Origin: Alangreenwoodia sp964438605
Lineage (GTDB): Bacteria > Bacillota > Clostridia > Peptostreptococcales > Anaerovoracaceae
Length of the DNA: 36,287 bases
NCBI GenBank assembly: GCA_964438605.1
Contig: CAYTKT010000017.1
Span: 1 to 36,287, forward strand
Direction of reading: 5' to 3'
The translations under genes and the position numbers were made by a program. The notes under the pieces were generated by a model. It made no database searches, was not told where the DNA came from, and was given only the letters and a program-made list of their open reading frames with translations. Positions 24,334 to 33,082 of the stretch are shown one piece after another (the stretch's first letter is position 1; every line of letters begins with the position of its first letter).

Positions 24334-25395
24334 ATGAATGAAAATATGAAAAAAACAGGAATACCGTCTGAAAAAGTACCTGAGAATATAGCGGGAGATG
24401 CAGAACAGGAATTTGAAAAAATGGCGCAGCTGAAAAGTGAAAAGAAAACCATTCCGCATGAGGAGTTTCGCGAGAAAATCCTCATGGAAGAGCAGTTCAA
24501 AAAAGCGGTAAAAAGCAGGATGGAACCGGAAAAACGTGAAGAAATTTTGACGATAGATATCAGAGATGACGAATATCCTGAGTTGTTGCGCCAGATTTCC
24601 GATCCGCCGCAGACGCTGTATGCTATTGGCGATATTTCTTTGATGAAACGGCGCTGTGTTGCCGTTGTAGGTGCCAGAAAAGCGTCATCTTACGGAAAAT
24701 GGGTTTCTTATCATATCGGAAAACGGCTGGCGGAATATGATATTGTTACTGTCAGCGGTATGGCTTACGGCTGTGATTCGGAAGCGCATCGCGGCGCTCT
24801 CGATGCCGGAGGCCCGACGATTGCCGTTATGGGATGCGGGCCGGACATCTGTTATCCTGCCTCAAATGCGGCGCTTAGACAAAGAATCGCCGAATCGGGA
24901 CTCATTTTATCGGAATACCCCGTGGGAATGAAGCCGCGGAACTATACATTTCCGCAAAGGAACAGGATCATCAGCGGACTTTGTGAGGCGGTAACAGTGG
25001 CGGAGGCCGGCCTTTCAAGCGGCTCTCTGATAACGGCTGCGTGCGCAGGCGACCAGGGGCGGATGATTTTTTCGGTTCCTGGAAATATTTCATCGACAAA
25101 TAGTATCGGTTGTAATAAACTGATTCAGGACGGTGCGTATCCCGTTGCATTTATAGACGATATTCTTGCCGGTATCGGTATAAAACTGTCGCCGGAACGT
25201 CTTGATTCTGAAGCCGAGCTCGGCGAGGACGAACGTAAGATTTATGAAATTCTGAAAACGGAGGGCGAGGTTACGACGAATTTTATCGCTAAAAGGCTCG
25301 GAAAAACGGCGGCTGAAGTCAACGGAATGGTGGGCGTTATGGAGATTAAGGGATTTCTTGTGACGTCGATGGGAAAAATATTTATTGCAAATTGA
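24334..25395 (+). CDS. dprA: DNA-processing protein DprA
   Basis: Binds incoming single-stranded DNA and loads RecA during transformation. 353 residues. The Rossmann-like core (about 85-290) shows VAVVGARKASSYG, VSGMAYGCDSEAHRGAL, TIAVMGCGPDICYP, LILSEYPVGMKP, FPQRNRIISGL and SGSLITAACAGDQGR. A winged-helix C-terminal domain (about 300-353) follows. The usual N-terminal SAM-like region is replaced by a charged, helical segment of about 65 residues rich in K and E. ATG 24334 has only a weak SD (ATAGGG). It sits between comM and topA as in many Firmicutes. Confidence 0.96.
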   Translation: MNENMKKTGIPSEKVPENIAGDAEQEFEKMAQLKSEKKTIPHEEFREKILMEEQFKKAVKSRMEPEKREEILTIDIRDDEYPELLRQISDPPQTLYAIGDISLMKRRCVAVVGARKASSYGKWVSYHIGKRLAEYDIVTVSGMAYGCDSEAHRGALDAGGPTIAVMGCGPDICYPASNAALRQRIAESGLILSEYPVGMKPRNYTFPQRNRIISGLCEAVTVAEAGLSSGSLITAACAGDQGRMIFSVPGNISSTNSIGCNKLIQDGAYPVAFIDDILAGIGIKLSPERLDSEAELGEDERKIYEILKTEGEVTTNFIAKRLGKTAAEVNGMVGVMEIKGFLVTSMGKIFIAN

Positions 25396-25470
25396 ATTGA
25401 ATGCAAATATAATTTGAATTTATAAGGAACAATTTTAAATGTCGATGAAGTTATTGGTGAAGGAATATAA

Positions 25471-27525
25471 ATGAAAGGCAAGTCTTTAGTTATCGTGGAA
25501 TCGCCTTCCAAGGCGAAAACGATCGGAAAAATTCTCGGCAGTCGGTATCAGGTCATCGCTTCTGTGGGACACGTTCGTGATCTGCCGAAAAGCAAGCTGG
25601 GCATTGATATCGAAAACAATTTTGAGCCCGAATATATTTCGATCCGCGGCAAGGGCGATGTGATAAAAATGCTGAAGAAAGAGGCCAAAACAGCGTCTAA
25701 AGTATATCTCGCTACCGACCCGGACCGTGAAGGGGAAGCTATTTCCTGGCATATTGCCTATCTATTGGGAATCGATGAGGATGCCGTGTGCAGAATCGAG
25801 TTTAATGAAATTACGAAGAATGCGGTCAAAGAAGCCGTTAAAAAGCCGAGGGCTATTGACCGCAGCCTTGTGGATGCTCAGCAGGCGAGGCGCGTGCTTG
25901 ACCGTCTTGTGGGCTATCAGATCAGTCCACTTCTTTGGCGGAAGATCCGTAGGGGCCTTAGCGCCGGCAGAGTTCAGTCGGCAGCGCTGAAAATTCTGTG
26001 TGACAGGGAGCGCGAAATCCGTGCTTTCATTCCGGAAGAATACTGGACGGTCAACGCGGTGTTTGAAAAATCACGGAAAGAATTTCAGGCAAAGCTGCTG
26101 GAATATCAGGGTAAAAAAATACGCCCGTCTACGAAAGAGGAAACCGACGGAATTATCGCTGCGCTTGAAAAAGGCAGCTATGTGGTATCGCGTGTCGAAG
26201 AAAAAGAACGCGTGAAAAAGCCGATGCCGCCGTTTACGACGAGCAGTATGCAGCAGGAAGCGTCAAGTCGTCTGAATTTTAATACGAAGAAAACAATGAT
26301 GGTCGCTCAGCAGCTCTATGAAGGCGTTGACATCAAGGGGATGGGAACGACAGGTCTTGTTACCTATATCCGTACCGACAGCGTCAGAATTTCGGATGTG
26401 GCGAAGGAAGCTGCAAAAAATCTGATTCTTTCTGATTACGGTCCTCAATATGTGGGAACAAATGTATATACAAATAAAAAGAAAGATGTCCAAGATGCTC
26501 ATGAAGCGATTCGTCCAGGAAATCCTGAACTGCGTCCTGACGACATAAAGGATTCGCTTACAAAAGAGCAGTACAGTCTTTATAAACTGATCTGGAGCCG
26601 TTTTATGGCGAGCCAGATGTCTTATGCTGTTTTTGATGCCGTCAGCGCTGATATTGTGAACAACGACTATCTGTTCCGTGCTACAGGCTCGAAACTGAAG
26701 TTTGACGGTTATCTGGCTGTCTATAATAATACGTCAGATGACGAGAAGAATAAGCTTTTGCCGCCGCTGCAGACGGGCGAAGAACTGAAGCTCCTGTCGC
26801 TGAAGGGCGAGCAGCACTTTACTCAGCCGCCGGCACGGTACACGGAAGCGTCTCTTGTCAAAGAACTTGAAGAAAAAAATATCGGGCGTCCGAGCACGTA
26901 TGCACCGATTGTAAGCACTTTGATGGAAAGAAAATATGTGATACGGGAAAAGAAATCGCTTGTTCCGACAGATCTGGGTTTTCTCGTGACGGAGCTCCTT
27001 GAGACGTACTTTAAGGAGATCGTCGATGTGGGATTTACTGCAGAAATGGAAGACAAGCTCGACGATGTGGAGGTTAAACATACAGACTGGCATACGGTTG
27101 TTTCCGATTTTTATTCCGGCTTTGAAAAAGAATTGAAGATTGCCGACGAGTCGATTGAAAAACTCGTTGTCGAGGATCAGCCGACGGGTGAGAACTGTCC
27201 CAACTGCGGAAAACCGCTTGTTATAAAACATGGGCGTTTCGGCGAGTTTATCGCGTGTTCCGGCTATCCGGACTGCAAGACGACGATGACGATTCAGAAA
27301 AAGCTGAATATTAAGTGTCCGAAGTGCGGAGGCGATCTCGTCGTCAGAAGGAGTAAAAAAGGCAAGGTCTTTTACGGATGCAGCGGTTATCCGGACTGTG
27401 ACCAGGTTTACTGGAATAAGCCTATAGACAAGAAATGTCCTGAATGTGGTTCTCTGATGACTGAAAAAAAGACGAAGACATATTCTCTTATTTGTTCCAA
27501 CGCGGAGTGTGGTTATAAGGAATAA
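25471..27525 (+). CDS. topA: DNA topoisomerase I
   Basis: Type IA topoisomerase relaxing negative supercoils. 684 residues. The Toprim domain begins VIVESPSKAKTIGKIL with the acidic DPDREGEAIS motif. The active-site tyrosine lies in GLVTYIRTDS (Y299). The C-terminal part (about 570-684) has three four-cysteine zinc fingers, with CPNCGKP...CSGYPDC, CPKCGGD...CSGYPDC and CPECGSL...CSNAEC. AAGGA precedes ATG 25471. In many relatives trmFO and xerC follow before hslV; here hslV follows directly after about 115 nt. Confidence 0.97.
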   Translation: MKGKSLVIVESPSKAKTIGKILGSRYQVIASVGHVRDLPKSKLGIDIENNFEPEYISIRGKGDVIKMLKKEAKTASKVYLATDPDREGEAISWHIAYLLGIDEDAVCRIEFNEITKNAVKEAVKKPRAIDRSLVDAQQARRVLDRLVGYQISPLLWRKIRRGLSAGRVQSAALKILCDREREIRAFIPEEYWTVNAVFEKSRKEFQAKLLEYQGKKIRPSTKEETDGIIAALEKGSYVVSRVEEKERVKKPMPPFTTSSMQQEASSRLNFNTKKTMMVAQQLYEGVDIKGMGTTGLVTYIRTDSVRISDVAKEAAKNLILSDYGPQYVGTNVYTNKKKDVQDAHEAIRPGNPELRPDDIKDSLTKEQYSLYKLIWSRFMASQMSYAVFDAVSADIVNNDYLFRATGSKLKFDGYLAVYNNTSDDEKNKLLPPLQTGEELKLLSLKGEQHFTQPPARYTEASLVKELEEKNIGRPSTYAPIVSTLMERKYVIREKKSLVPTDLGFLVTELLETYFKEIVDVGFTAEMEDKLDDVEVKHTDWHTVVSDFYSGFEKELKIADESIEKLVVEDQPTGENCPNCGKPLVIKHGRFGEFIACSGYPDCKTTMTIQKKLNIKCPKCGGDLVVRRSKKGKVFYGCSGYPDCDQVYWNKPIDKKCPECGSLMTEKKTKTYSLICSNAECGYKE

Positions 27526-27639
27526 ACCGGACAACAGCCGCGAACAAAGAAATATGTAATGTATATTTATATTATATATTTTGTGCGCATGATAAATGCG
27601 CAGTATACATACAATGTACATACAAAATGGAGGTATTCA

Positions 27640-28182
27640 GTGGAAAATATACAATTTCACGCAACGACAATCGTAGCGGTCAAGCGGGGCGATGAGGTCT
27701 GCATCGGCGGCGACGGTCAGGTTACTATGGGCGAAAGCACGATTATGAAAGCTTCTGCTAAAAAAGTAAGAAAAATCTACAAAAATACGGTTCTGGCGGG
27801 ATTCGCCGGCTCTGTATCCGATGCTTTTTCTCTGACGGAGATGTTTGAAAAGAAACTTGAGGAGCACGCGGGCAATCTGAAGCGGGCTGCTGTCGATCTG
27901 GCTCAACGCTGGCGTTCCGACCGCGGAATGAGAAGTCTTGAGGCTCTTATGATCGTCGCGAACAAAGACGAACTTTTGGTAATTTCAGGAAATGGCGAGG
28001 TCATCACCCCTGATGAGAGTTTTGTCGCCATCGGCTCCGGTGGAAATTATGCTTATGCAGCGGCAAACGCGCTGTATCGTCATACGGATATGTCTGCGGA
28101 GGAGATCGTTCGTGAATCTCTCGGCATTGCATCTTCGATCTGTGTATATACGAACTCCAACATTTCAGTAGAAAAACTTTAG
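27640..28182 (+). CDS. hslV: ATP-dependent protease subunit HslV
   Basis: Peptidase of the HslUV (ClpQY) two-component protease. 180 residues from GTG 27640, 6 nt after TGGAGG. The open frame runs back to 27559 but those residues are not family-like. The mature N-terminus should be Thr9 (A|TTIVAVKRG), implying an eight-residue propeptide (MENIQFHA). GGDGQVTMG, SAKKVRKIY and GFAGSVSDAF follow as in the family. hslU starts 10 nt downstream; the two are one operon. A small hairpin (TGCGCA ... TGCGCA, about 27585-27604) lies in the leader. Confidence 0.95.
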   Translation: MENIQFHATTIVAVKRGDEVCIGGDGQVTMGESTIMKASAKKVRKIYKNTVLAGFAGSVSDAFSLTEMFEKKLEEHAGNLKRAAVDLAQRWRSDRGMRSLEALMIVANKDELLVISGNGEVITPDESFVAIGSGGNYAYAAANALYRHTDMSAEEIVRESLGIASSICVYTNSNISVEKL

Positions 28183-28192
28183 GAGGTGCGAG

Positions 28193-29665
28193 ATGGGTGA
28201 ATTTTATAATCTGACGCCGCGTGAAATTGTGGCAGAGCTTGATAAATATATCGTAGGACAGGACAGCGCGAAAAAATCAGTAGCCATCGCACTGAGAAAC
28301 AGGCACAGAAGGAATCAGCTTCCCGATGAGATGCGGGAGGAGGTTACGCCAAAAAACATTCTGATGATGGGGCCTACCGGCTGTGGAAAGACAGAAATAG
28401 CAAGGCGTCTTGCAAAAATTATGGAGGCGCCTTTTGTCAAGGTGGAAGCGACAAAATTTACAGAGGTCGGTTATGTGGGCAGAGACGTTGACTCTATCGT
28501 CCGCGATCTCGTAGAGGCGTCTATCCGTTTGACGAAACAACAGAAAATGGAGGAAAAATACAAGGCAGCTGATATTATCGTGGAAGATAAAATCGTGGAA
28601 GCGATGATTCCGGGCGGAAAGCAGGAGAAAAGTCAGGAAGTGCAGGCGCCGAAAGGTCAGAATGATAATCCGTTTGCATTTATTACGAATATTCCGGGGA
28701 TGTCACAATATTTTCAGAATCAGAGTCAAAACCAGAATCAGCAGCAGTCTCCTGGTGAGAACGGTGAAAACGATGCCTCTGCAAACGAGCTTCAGCTGGC
28801 GCGGGAGCAGGTGAAGCAGCAGCTCCGCCAGGGACTGTTGGAGGATCAGATGATTGAGATTGATGTCGTCGATACGAAAGCGAATACAATCGATATTGGC
28901 GGCAATGAAAATATGAGCATCAGCATCGGAAATATTTTCGGGGATATGGTGCCGCAGAGAATGAAGCGCAGAAAAGTCAGAGTAAAAGAGGCCAGAAAAA
29001 TCCTCAGAGAGCAGGAAGCGCAGAAAATGTTGGATATGGATGAGATTACATCGGAAGCGATAGAAAACGCGGAACAGAACGGTATCGTGTTTATCGATGA
29101 GATAGATAAGATTGCTGACAACTCGGAATACGGGCATGGACCGGGGGTTTCGAGGGAAGGCGTTCAGCGCGATATTCTGCCGATCGTTGAGGGAAGTGTC
29201 GTGAATACGAAATATGGCCCTGTCAAAACGGATCATATGCTGTTTATCGGCGCCGGCGCGTTTCATGTTTCAAAGCCTACCGACCTGATCCCTGAGCTTC
29301 AGGGGCGTTTTCCGATCAGAGTTGAACTCGAAAGTCTGACGAAGGAGGCGCTCAAACAGATTTTAACGGTGCCGAAAAACGCGCTGGTTAAGCAACACAA
29401 GATGATGCTCGAAACAGAAGGTGTCAAAATCGACTTTACAGATGATGCAATTGATGAAATTGCGGAAATTTCTTTCATGACGAACGAACAGAATGAAAAT
29501 ATCGGGGCGAGACGGCTCCATACGGTGATGGAGAAGCTTTTGGAAGATATTTCTTATGATCTGCCAAATCCTGAACTTACGGAAGTGACGATTGACAAAA
29601 AATATGTCATAGAAAAATTTGCGGATAAGCTCAGCGAGGATGATCTTGATCGGTATATCCTGTAA
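28193..29665 (+). CDS. hslU: ATP-dependent protease ATPase subunit HslU
   Basis: AAA+ unfoldase that feeds substrates into HslV. 490 residues. N-terminal LTPREIVAELDKYIVGQD, Walker A GPTGCGKTE (about 64-72), the pore motif GYVGRD (about 97-102), the I-domain (about 110-260), Walker B FIDEIDKIA, sensor region GRFPIRVEL, and the C-terminal EDDLDRYIL that docks into HslV. The I-domain carries an N/Q-rich, low-complexity stretch (FQNQSQNQNQQQ, near 180). GGAGGTGCG precedes ATG 28193 at ideal spacing. Confidence 0.97.
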   Translation: MGEFYNLTPREIVAELDKYIVGQDSAKKSVAIALRNRHRRNQLPDEMREEVTPKNILMMGPTGCGKTEIARRLAKIMEAPFVKVEATKFTEVGYVGRDVDSIVRDLVEASIRLTKQQKMEEKYKAADIIVEDKIVEAMIPGGKQEKSQEVQAPKGQNDNPFAFITNIPGMSQYFQNQSQNQNQQQSPGENGENDASANELQLAREQVKQQLRQGLLEDQMIEIDVVDTKANTIDIGGNENMSISIGNIFGDMVPQRMKRRKVRVKEARKILREQEAQKMLDMDEITSEAIENAEQNGIVFIDEIDKIADNSEYGHGPGVSREGVQRDILPIVEGSVVNTKYGPVKTDHMLFIGAGAFHVSKPTDLIPELQGRFPIRVELESLTKEALKQILTVPKNALVKQHKMMLETEGVKIDFTDDAIDEIAEISFMTNEQNENIGARRLHTVMEKLLEDISYDLPNPELTEVTIDKKYVIEKFADKLSEDDLDRYIL

Positions 29666-29816
29666 AATAAACAGTATGGGAATCAGAAAAGAAAGCATCT
29701 TTTTTTCGTACCGGGAATCTGATGTGGAATAAGCTTTCTGTGATAAAAACTTTAAATTGCTGAAAAGGTAAGAACACCGCTGGCAGGTTGTTCTGCACCC
29801 GGAAATGTAACATTTT

Positions 29817-29856
29817 CCCCCGGCCTGCATATGATGACAGACCGGGGGTTTTGTTA
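29817..29856 (+). terminator. Intrinsic terminator after hslU
   Basis: CCCCCGG (29817-29823) pairs with CCGGGGG (29842-29848), with an inner CTG/CAG pair, followed by TTTTGTT. It sits 150 nt after the hslU stop and directly before the yunB remnant. Confidence 0.7.
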
Positions 29857-29858
29857 TC

Positions 29859-30103
29859 ATGAGGAGACATATCAGAGTCAAAAAAAGAAGGGGAAAATTA
29901 AACCGGTCTTCGTGCTGATAAGTCTGCTGACGTTAATCGCCTGCTCGTTTATGTTCATCGAAAACGCGATGGAATCGACGTTGAGTGTGACGGCAGAGAT
30001 TAAGACGAAGGAAATCGTCGAGCAGGTGGTCAACGGCGCGGTTTACGATATGACGCACAGCGAGGAAGGCGTAGAGCAGGTGTCGGAACTGGTACCGGGT
30101 TGA
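29859..30103 (+). pseudogene. yunB: Remnant of sporulation gene yunB
   Basis: The open frame (about residues 23-90 of the frame starting at 29831) reads FVLISLLTLIACSFMFIENAM, then a region like TLSVTAEIKTKEIVEQVVNGAV. This is the single membrane span and start of the YunB family (normally about 230-260 residues), then it stops. A second frame starts at ATG 29859 with MRRHIRVKKRR, like a YunB N-terminus, and is shifted relative to the rest, with the break in the A/G-rich run near 29880-29900. So the gene seems both frameshifted and cut short. No continuation is seen in other frames after 30103. Family assignment rests on a short segment and is moderate. Confidence 0.5.
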
Positions 30104-30261
30104 TTTCGGCAAGCGTGTGAACGTGTGCTGCAGAATATTAAAATGAGAGATATTTTCGGCAGAAAATATCGTTGACCAATGAAAAAGACAGAACGGCAAA
30201 GCATGAATATTCAAGCGAATCAGGCGTACAGGCCGGTAATGACAAAGGATTAAAAAGAAAT

Positions 30262-31557
30262 ATGTTTGAAATAAATGAGCAAAATGAAGTCATTGAAAAG
30301 CGTGAAACGCGGGCGATTCTCGCAGGTGCCGGCTTTACGGAAGATATTGAGGCGTCTATGAATGAGCTGGAAGGTCTGGCGAAGGCAGCGGGCGTTGAAG
30401 TTCTGGGGCAGGTAATTCAGTCCAGAAAACAGCCTGATAAAGCTACGTTTATAGGGAAGGGCAAGGTAGCCGAATTGGCGGAGATGTGCACGAATATGGG
30501 CGCAGATACTGTCATTTTCAATGATGAACTGTCCGGAGCGCAGATGAGAAATCTTGAGGACGCCGTCGGAGTGACGATTCTCGACAGGACGGTTCTGATT
30601 CTCGATATTTTCGCCGCACGGGCTGTCTCTGCAGAGGGGCGTCTTCAGGTGGAACTGGCGCAGCTGCAATATCGTCTGCCTCGGCTTACAGGGTTCGGAA
30701 GATCTCTGTCCCGAACAGGCGGCGGGATCGGTACGAGAGGGCCGGGAGAAAAAAAGCTGGAGACGGACCGCCGGCATATTCAGTCGAGAATGGATGAAAT
30801 TCGCAAGGAGATTAGAGAAGTTCGCCGGTCGCGGGACGTTCAGCGCAGCAGGCGGCAGAAATCAGAACTTCCGGTGGTGGCGCTCGTAGGCTATACAAAT
30901 GCGGGGAAATCGGCGCTGATGAATGCCTTGCTTCGGCGCAGTGAAAGAGAAGAAAAAGCGGTCTTGGAAGAAGATATGCTGTTTGCGACGTTGGATACAG
31001 CACATCGAAAAATACGGCTGGATTCAAACAGGGAATTTATCCTGATCGATACGGTTGGATTTGTCAGCAGACTGCCTCATTCACTTGTAGATGCGTTTCG
31101 TGGAACGCTTGAGGAGGTATTATACGCTGATTTATTGGTTGAAGTCGTTGATATTGCGGCAACTGACAGTGAGTTTAAGATGAAAGTGACGCAGACGGTT
31201 CTCGATGAGATCGGCGCGGGGACAATCCCCCATATTTTTGCGCTGAATAAAGCGGATTTGGTGAAAGACGAAGAACAGGTTCCGTTCGTTTTGGGAAGAT
31301 CGGCAAAGATATCTGCGAAGCTGGATATTGGCATTGATGATCTGACCGATGCGATCAGTGACGTGATTTATGCGAAGAGAAAGACGGCGGCTATGCTCAT
31401 TCCATATGATCAGGGCCAGATCGTGTCTTATTTATGCGAAAAGTGCAATATAAGTAAAATGGAATATCTGGAAAATGGCACTTACATTGAGGCGGAACTG
31501 AATCCGGCAGATTACAGCAGATTTCAGAAATTTTTTGAAGGAGAAGACATATTATGA
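30262..31557 (+). CDS. hflX: GTPase HflX
   Basis: Ribosome-binding GTPase that splits stalled or hibernating 70S ribosomes under stress. About 431 residues from ATG 30262. The N-terminal HflX-specific domain (ATFIGKGKVAEL, DTVIFNDELSGAQMRNLED, DRTVLILDIFAARA) is followed by the linker with LSRTGGGIGTRGPGE. The G domain has G1 GYTNAGKS, DTVGFVSRLPH as G3, and NKAD as G4. The frame extends upstream to TTG 30172 (30 more residues, not family-like), so I prefer ATG 30262 with AAAGG upstream. It overlaps the next gene by 4 nt (ATGA). Confidence 0.95.
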   Translation: MFEINEQNEVIEKRETRAILAGAGFTEDIEASMNELEGLAKAAGVEVLGQVIQSRKQPDKATFIGKGKVAELAEMCTNMGADTVIFNDELSGAQMRNLEDAVGVTILDRTVLILDIFAARAVSAEGRLQVELAQLQYRLPRLTGFGRSLSRTGGGIGTRGPGEKKLETDRRHIQSRMDEIRKEIREVRRSRDVQRSRRQKSELPVVALVGYTNAGKSALMNALLRRSEREEKAVLEEDMLFATLDTAHRKIRLDSNREFILIDTVGFVSRLPHSLVDAFRGTLEEVLYADLLVEVVDIAATDSEFKMKVTQTVLDEIGAGTIPHIFALNKADLVKDEEQVPFVLGRSAKISAKLDIGIDDLTDAISDVIYAKRKTAAMLIPYDQGQIVSYLCEKCNISKMEYLENGTYIEAELNPADYSRFQKFFEGEDIL

Positions 31558-32189
31558 CGTATTACAAGACGGCGGCAGAATATGCGCAGGCAGAACAGGT
31601 AATCGAAAAATCGAGATTTATCGGCTATATTAAGCCGGTGGAAACCAGAGAAGAAGCGGAAGCGTTTATCGCGGAAATTAAAGGGATGCACAGGAATGCG
31701 ACTCACAATGTGCCGGCGTATATTATCGGAGAAAAGTCGCAGCTTCAGTGGGCAAGCGACGATAGGGAACCGTCGGGAACTGCAGGAACGCCGATTCTTC
31801 ATATGCTGTCGGGGGAGAATATAACGAATGTCGTGATTGTCGTTACGCGGTATTTCGGCGGGATTAAACTGGGGACAGGCGGTCTGGCCAGAGCGTACAG
31901 CGGTACGGCTCGTCTGGCGCTGGAAGCCGCAGGAATCGCGGAAGTCAGAGAAATGGATCTTTTGAATTTTGTGATTGATTATACGCATTACGGGAAGCTG
32001 AAAAATATGGAAAAGGAAGGAAATTATACGATAGAAGATGCTGTATTTGAAAGCGATGTAAAAATTACGCTTCAATGCCTTCCGCAACGATCTGATTTTG
32101 TAAAAAATATGGTGTCGGAGTTGACAAACGGCATATGCTCTGACGAGCGGATTTCTGTGGTGAAAACTTTGAAAAAAACCAGAATTTGA
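31554..32189 (+). CDS. YigZ/IMPACT family protein
   Basis: 211 residues, UPF0029/IMPACT family. The N-terminal domain has EKSRFIGYIKPV, THNVPAYIIG, ASDDREPSGTAGTPIL and the strongly conserved VVTRYFGGIKLGTGGLARAYS; a C-terminal DUF1949-type domain follows (about 135-205). The role of bacterial members is unclear; eukaryotic IMPACT regulates GCN2. Start overlaps the hflX stop as ATGA with GGAG upstream, so the pair is translationally coupled. Confidence 0.93.
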   Translation: MTYYKTAAEYAQAEQVIEKSRFIGYIKPVETREEAEAFIAEIKGMHRNATHNVPAYIIGEKSQLQWASDDREPSGTAGTPILHMLSGENITNVVIVVTRYFGGIKLGTGGLARAYSGTARLALEAAGIAEVREMDLLNFVIDYTHYGKLKNMEKEGNYTIEDAVFESDVKITLQCLPQRSDFVKNMVSELTNGICSDERISVVKTLKKTRI

Positions 32190-32226
32190 TTTGCAAAGGC
32201 AAAAATAAGGGAGTATCCCAACCTCC

Positions 32227-32433
32227 TCACGTATATTTCAACGGTTCTTCCGCATTCTGACGGTCCGATGTGACGGCGAATAAGCGGGAAAGCCGCTCCG
32301 TGCTTTTTCTTTTTAACTCTATCGTCGGATGCACATAGAGGTTCGTCGTGATACTGACGCTCGAATGGCTGAGGGTTTCACTGAAACTCTTTACATCAAA
32401 TCCCGGTTCCACACAGCATGTTGCAAACGGCGT
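32227..32433 (-). pseudogene. C-terminal remnant of a tyrosine recombinase/integrase
   Basis: The minus-strand frame reads TPFATCC...EPGFDVKSFSETLSHSSVSITTNLYVHPT, matching the end of phage/Tn916-type integrases (HTFATRC...GFDVKxLSEILGHxSV...YVHP). It includes the late histidine region and the catalytic tyrosine (NLY). The active-site RH upstream and the rest of the protein are missing or out of frame. The region to the right (32434-32650) is AT-rich with no readable continuation. A scar of an integrated element. Confidence 0.75.
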
Positions 32434-32973
32434 CCTGCCAGTCGATCATAATGATATCTTCCAGTTTATGCTGAATCTTTCCATGCTCCGTCCGCCGTAA
32501 GGACTTTCCCGCGCTCAGCGCTTCTTTTCCTTTCTCTGCTTTTCTATCTTGATTTTGTCATATTTTATCGTATTTTTTCAATGCTTTTGCCCTGCTCTCA
32601 GGGGTTGACCTCCGTTGGAATTTTGCTGGGAACTTAATTCTGCCAGAGACAGATCGTATGGATTTCTTTTTTCAGTTGTTTTATTTCATATTACAGCGGA
32701 ACTCTGACGGCAAAGGGCAGCGCCGCACGCACTCAGGTTGCAGCCGTTGTGATGAATTGCGGCCGATCAGTTTTTCGGCAAGGCATCCAAAAATATACAA
32801 AAAAGGACGAGGGACAGCAGATCTCGCGTTCTTTTTTTATTTTGTAAAGATTATAAAAACGGCGTATGAAATATAATTCAGAGACATATAACAAACTAAA
32901 ACAAACTAAAAGTCTAAAATAATCTAATTGTTAAAATAAAAATAAAATAAATAGTTATAGAACTAAATAAAAG
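32434..32973. other. Gene-free AT-rich region
   Basis: About 540 nt between the integrase remnant and the next operon promoter. It has a terminator-like structure at 32800-32838 and very A-rich sequence from 32880 on. A 72-codon frame at 32658-32876 has no ribosome binding site and a composition unlike protein, so I do not call it. Confidence 0.4.
32800..32838 (+). terminator. Probable intrinsic (possibly bidirectional) terminator
   Basis: AAAAAAGGACGAG (32800-32812) pairs with CTCGCGTTCTTTTTTT (32823-32838) with one G-U and small bulges; T-run on the right side, A-run on the left, so it could work in both directions. Confidence 0.55.
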
Positions 32974-33002
32974 TTGATATCAAAGGTGAAATGATATATT
33001 AT
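32974..33002 (+). promoter_or_regulatory. Promoter of the surface protein/ExbB-DUF2149 operon
   Basis: TTGATA at 32974-32979, 17-bp spacer, TATTAT at 32997-33002, each one mismatch from consensus. Start near 33009, leaving a leader of about 75 nt. Confidence 0.6.
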
Positions 33003-33082
33003 AGTAATTATTCATACAAAATAGGAACGATTTTATTTATATTTGCTTGTATTATCATAAATTGACATGGAGAGGACTGAAT

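Noticed and set aside
27559..27639. Upstream extension of hslV
   Set aside because: Residues are AT-rich noise; GTG 27640 has TGGAGG and gives the family N-terminus.
32658..32876. 72-codon + frame after the integrase remnant
   Set aside because: No SD, covers the terminator at 32800-32838, composition not protein-like.
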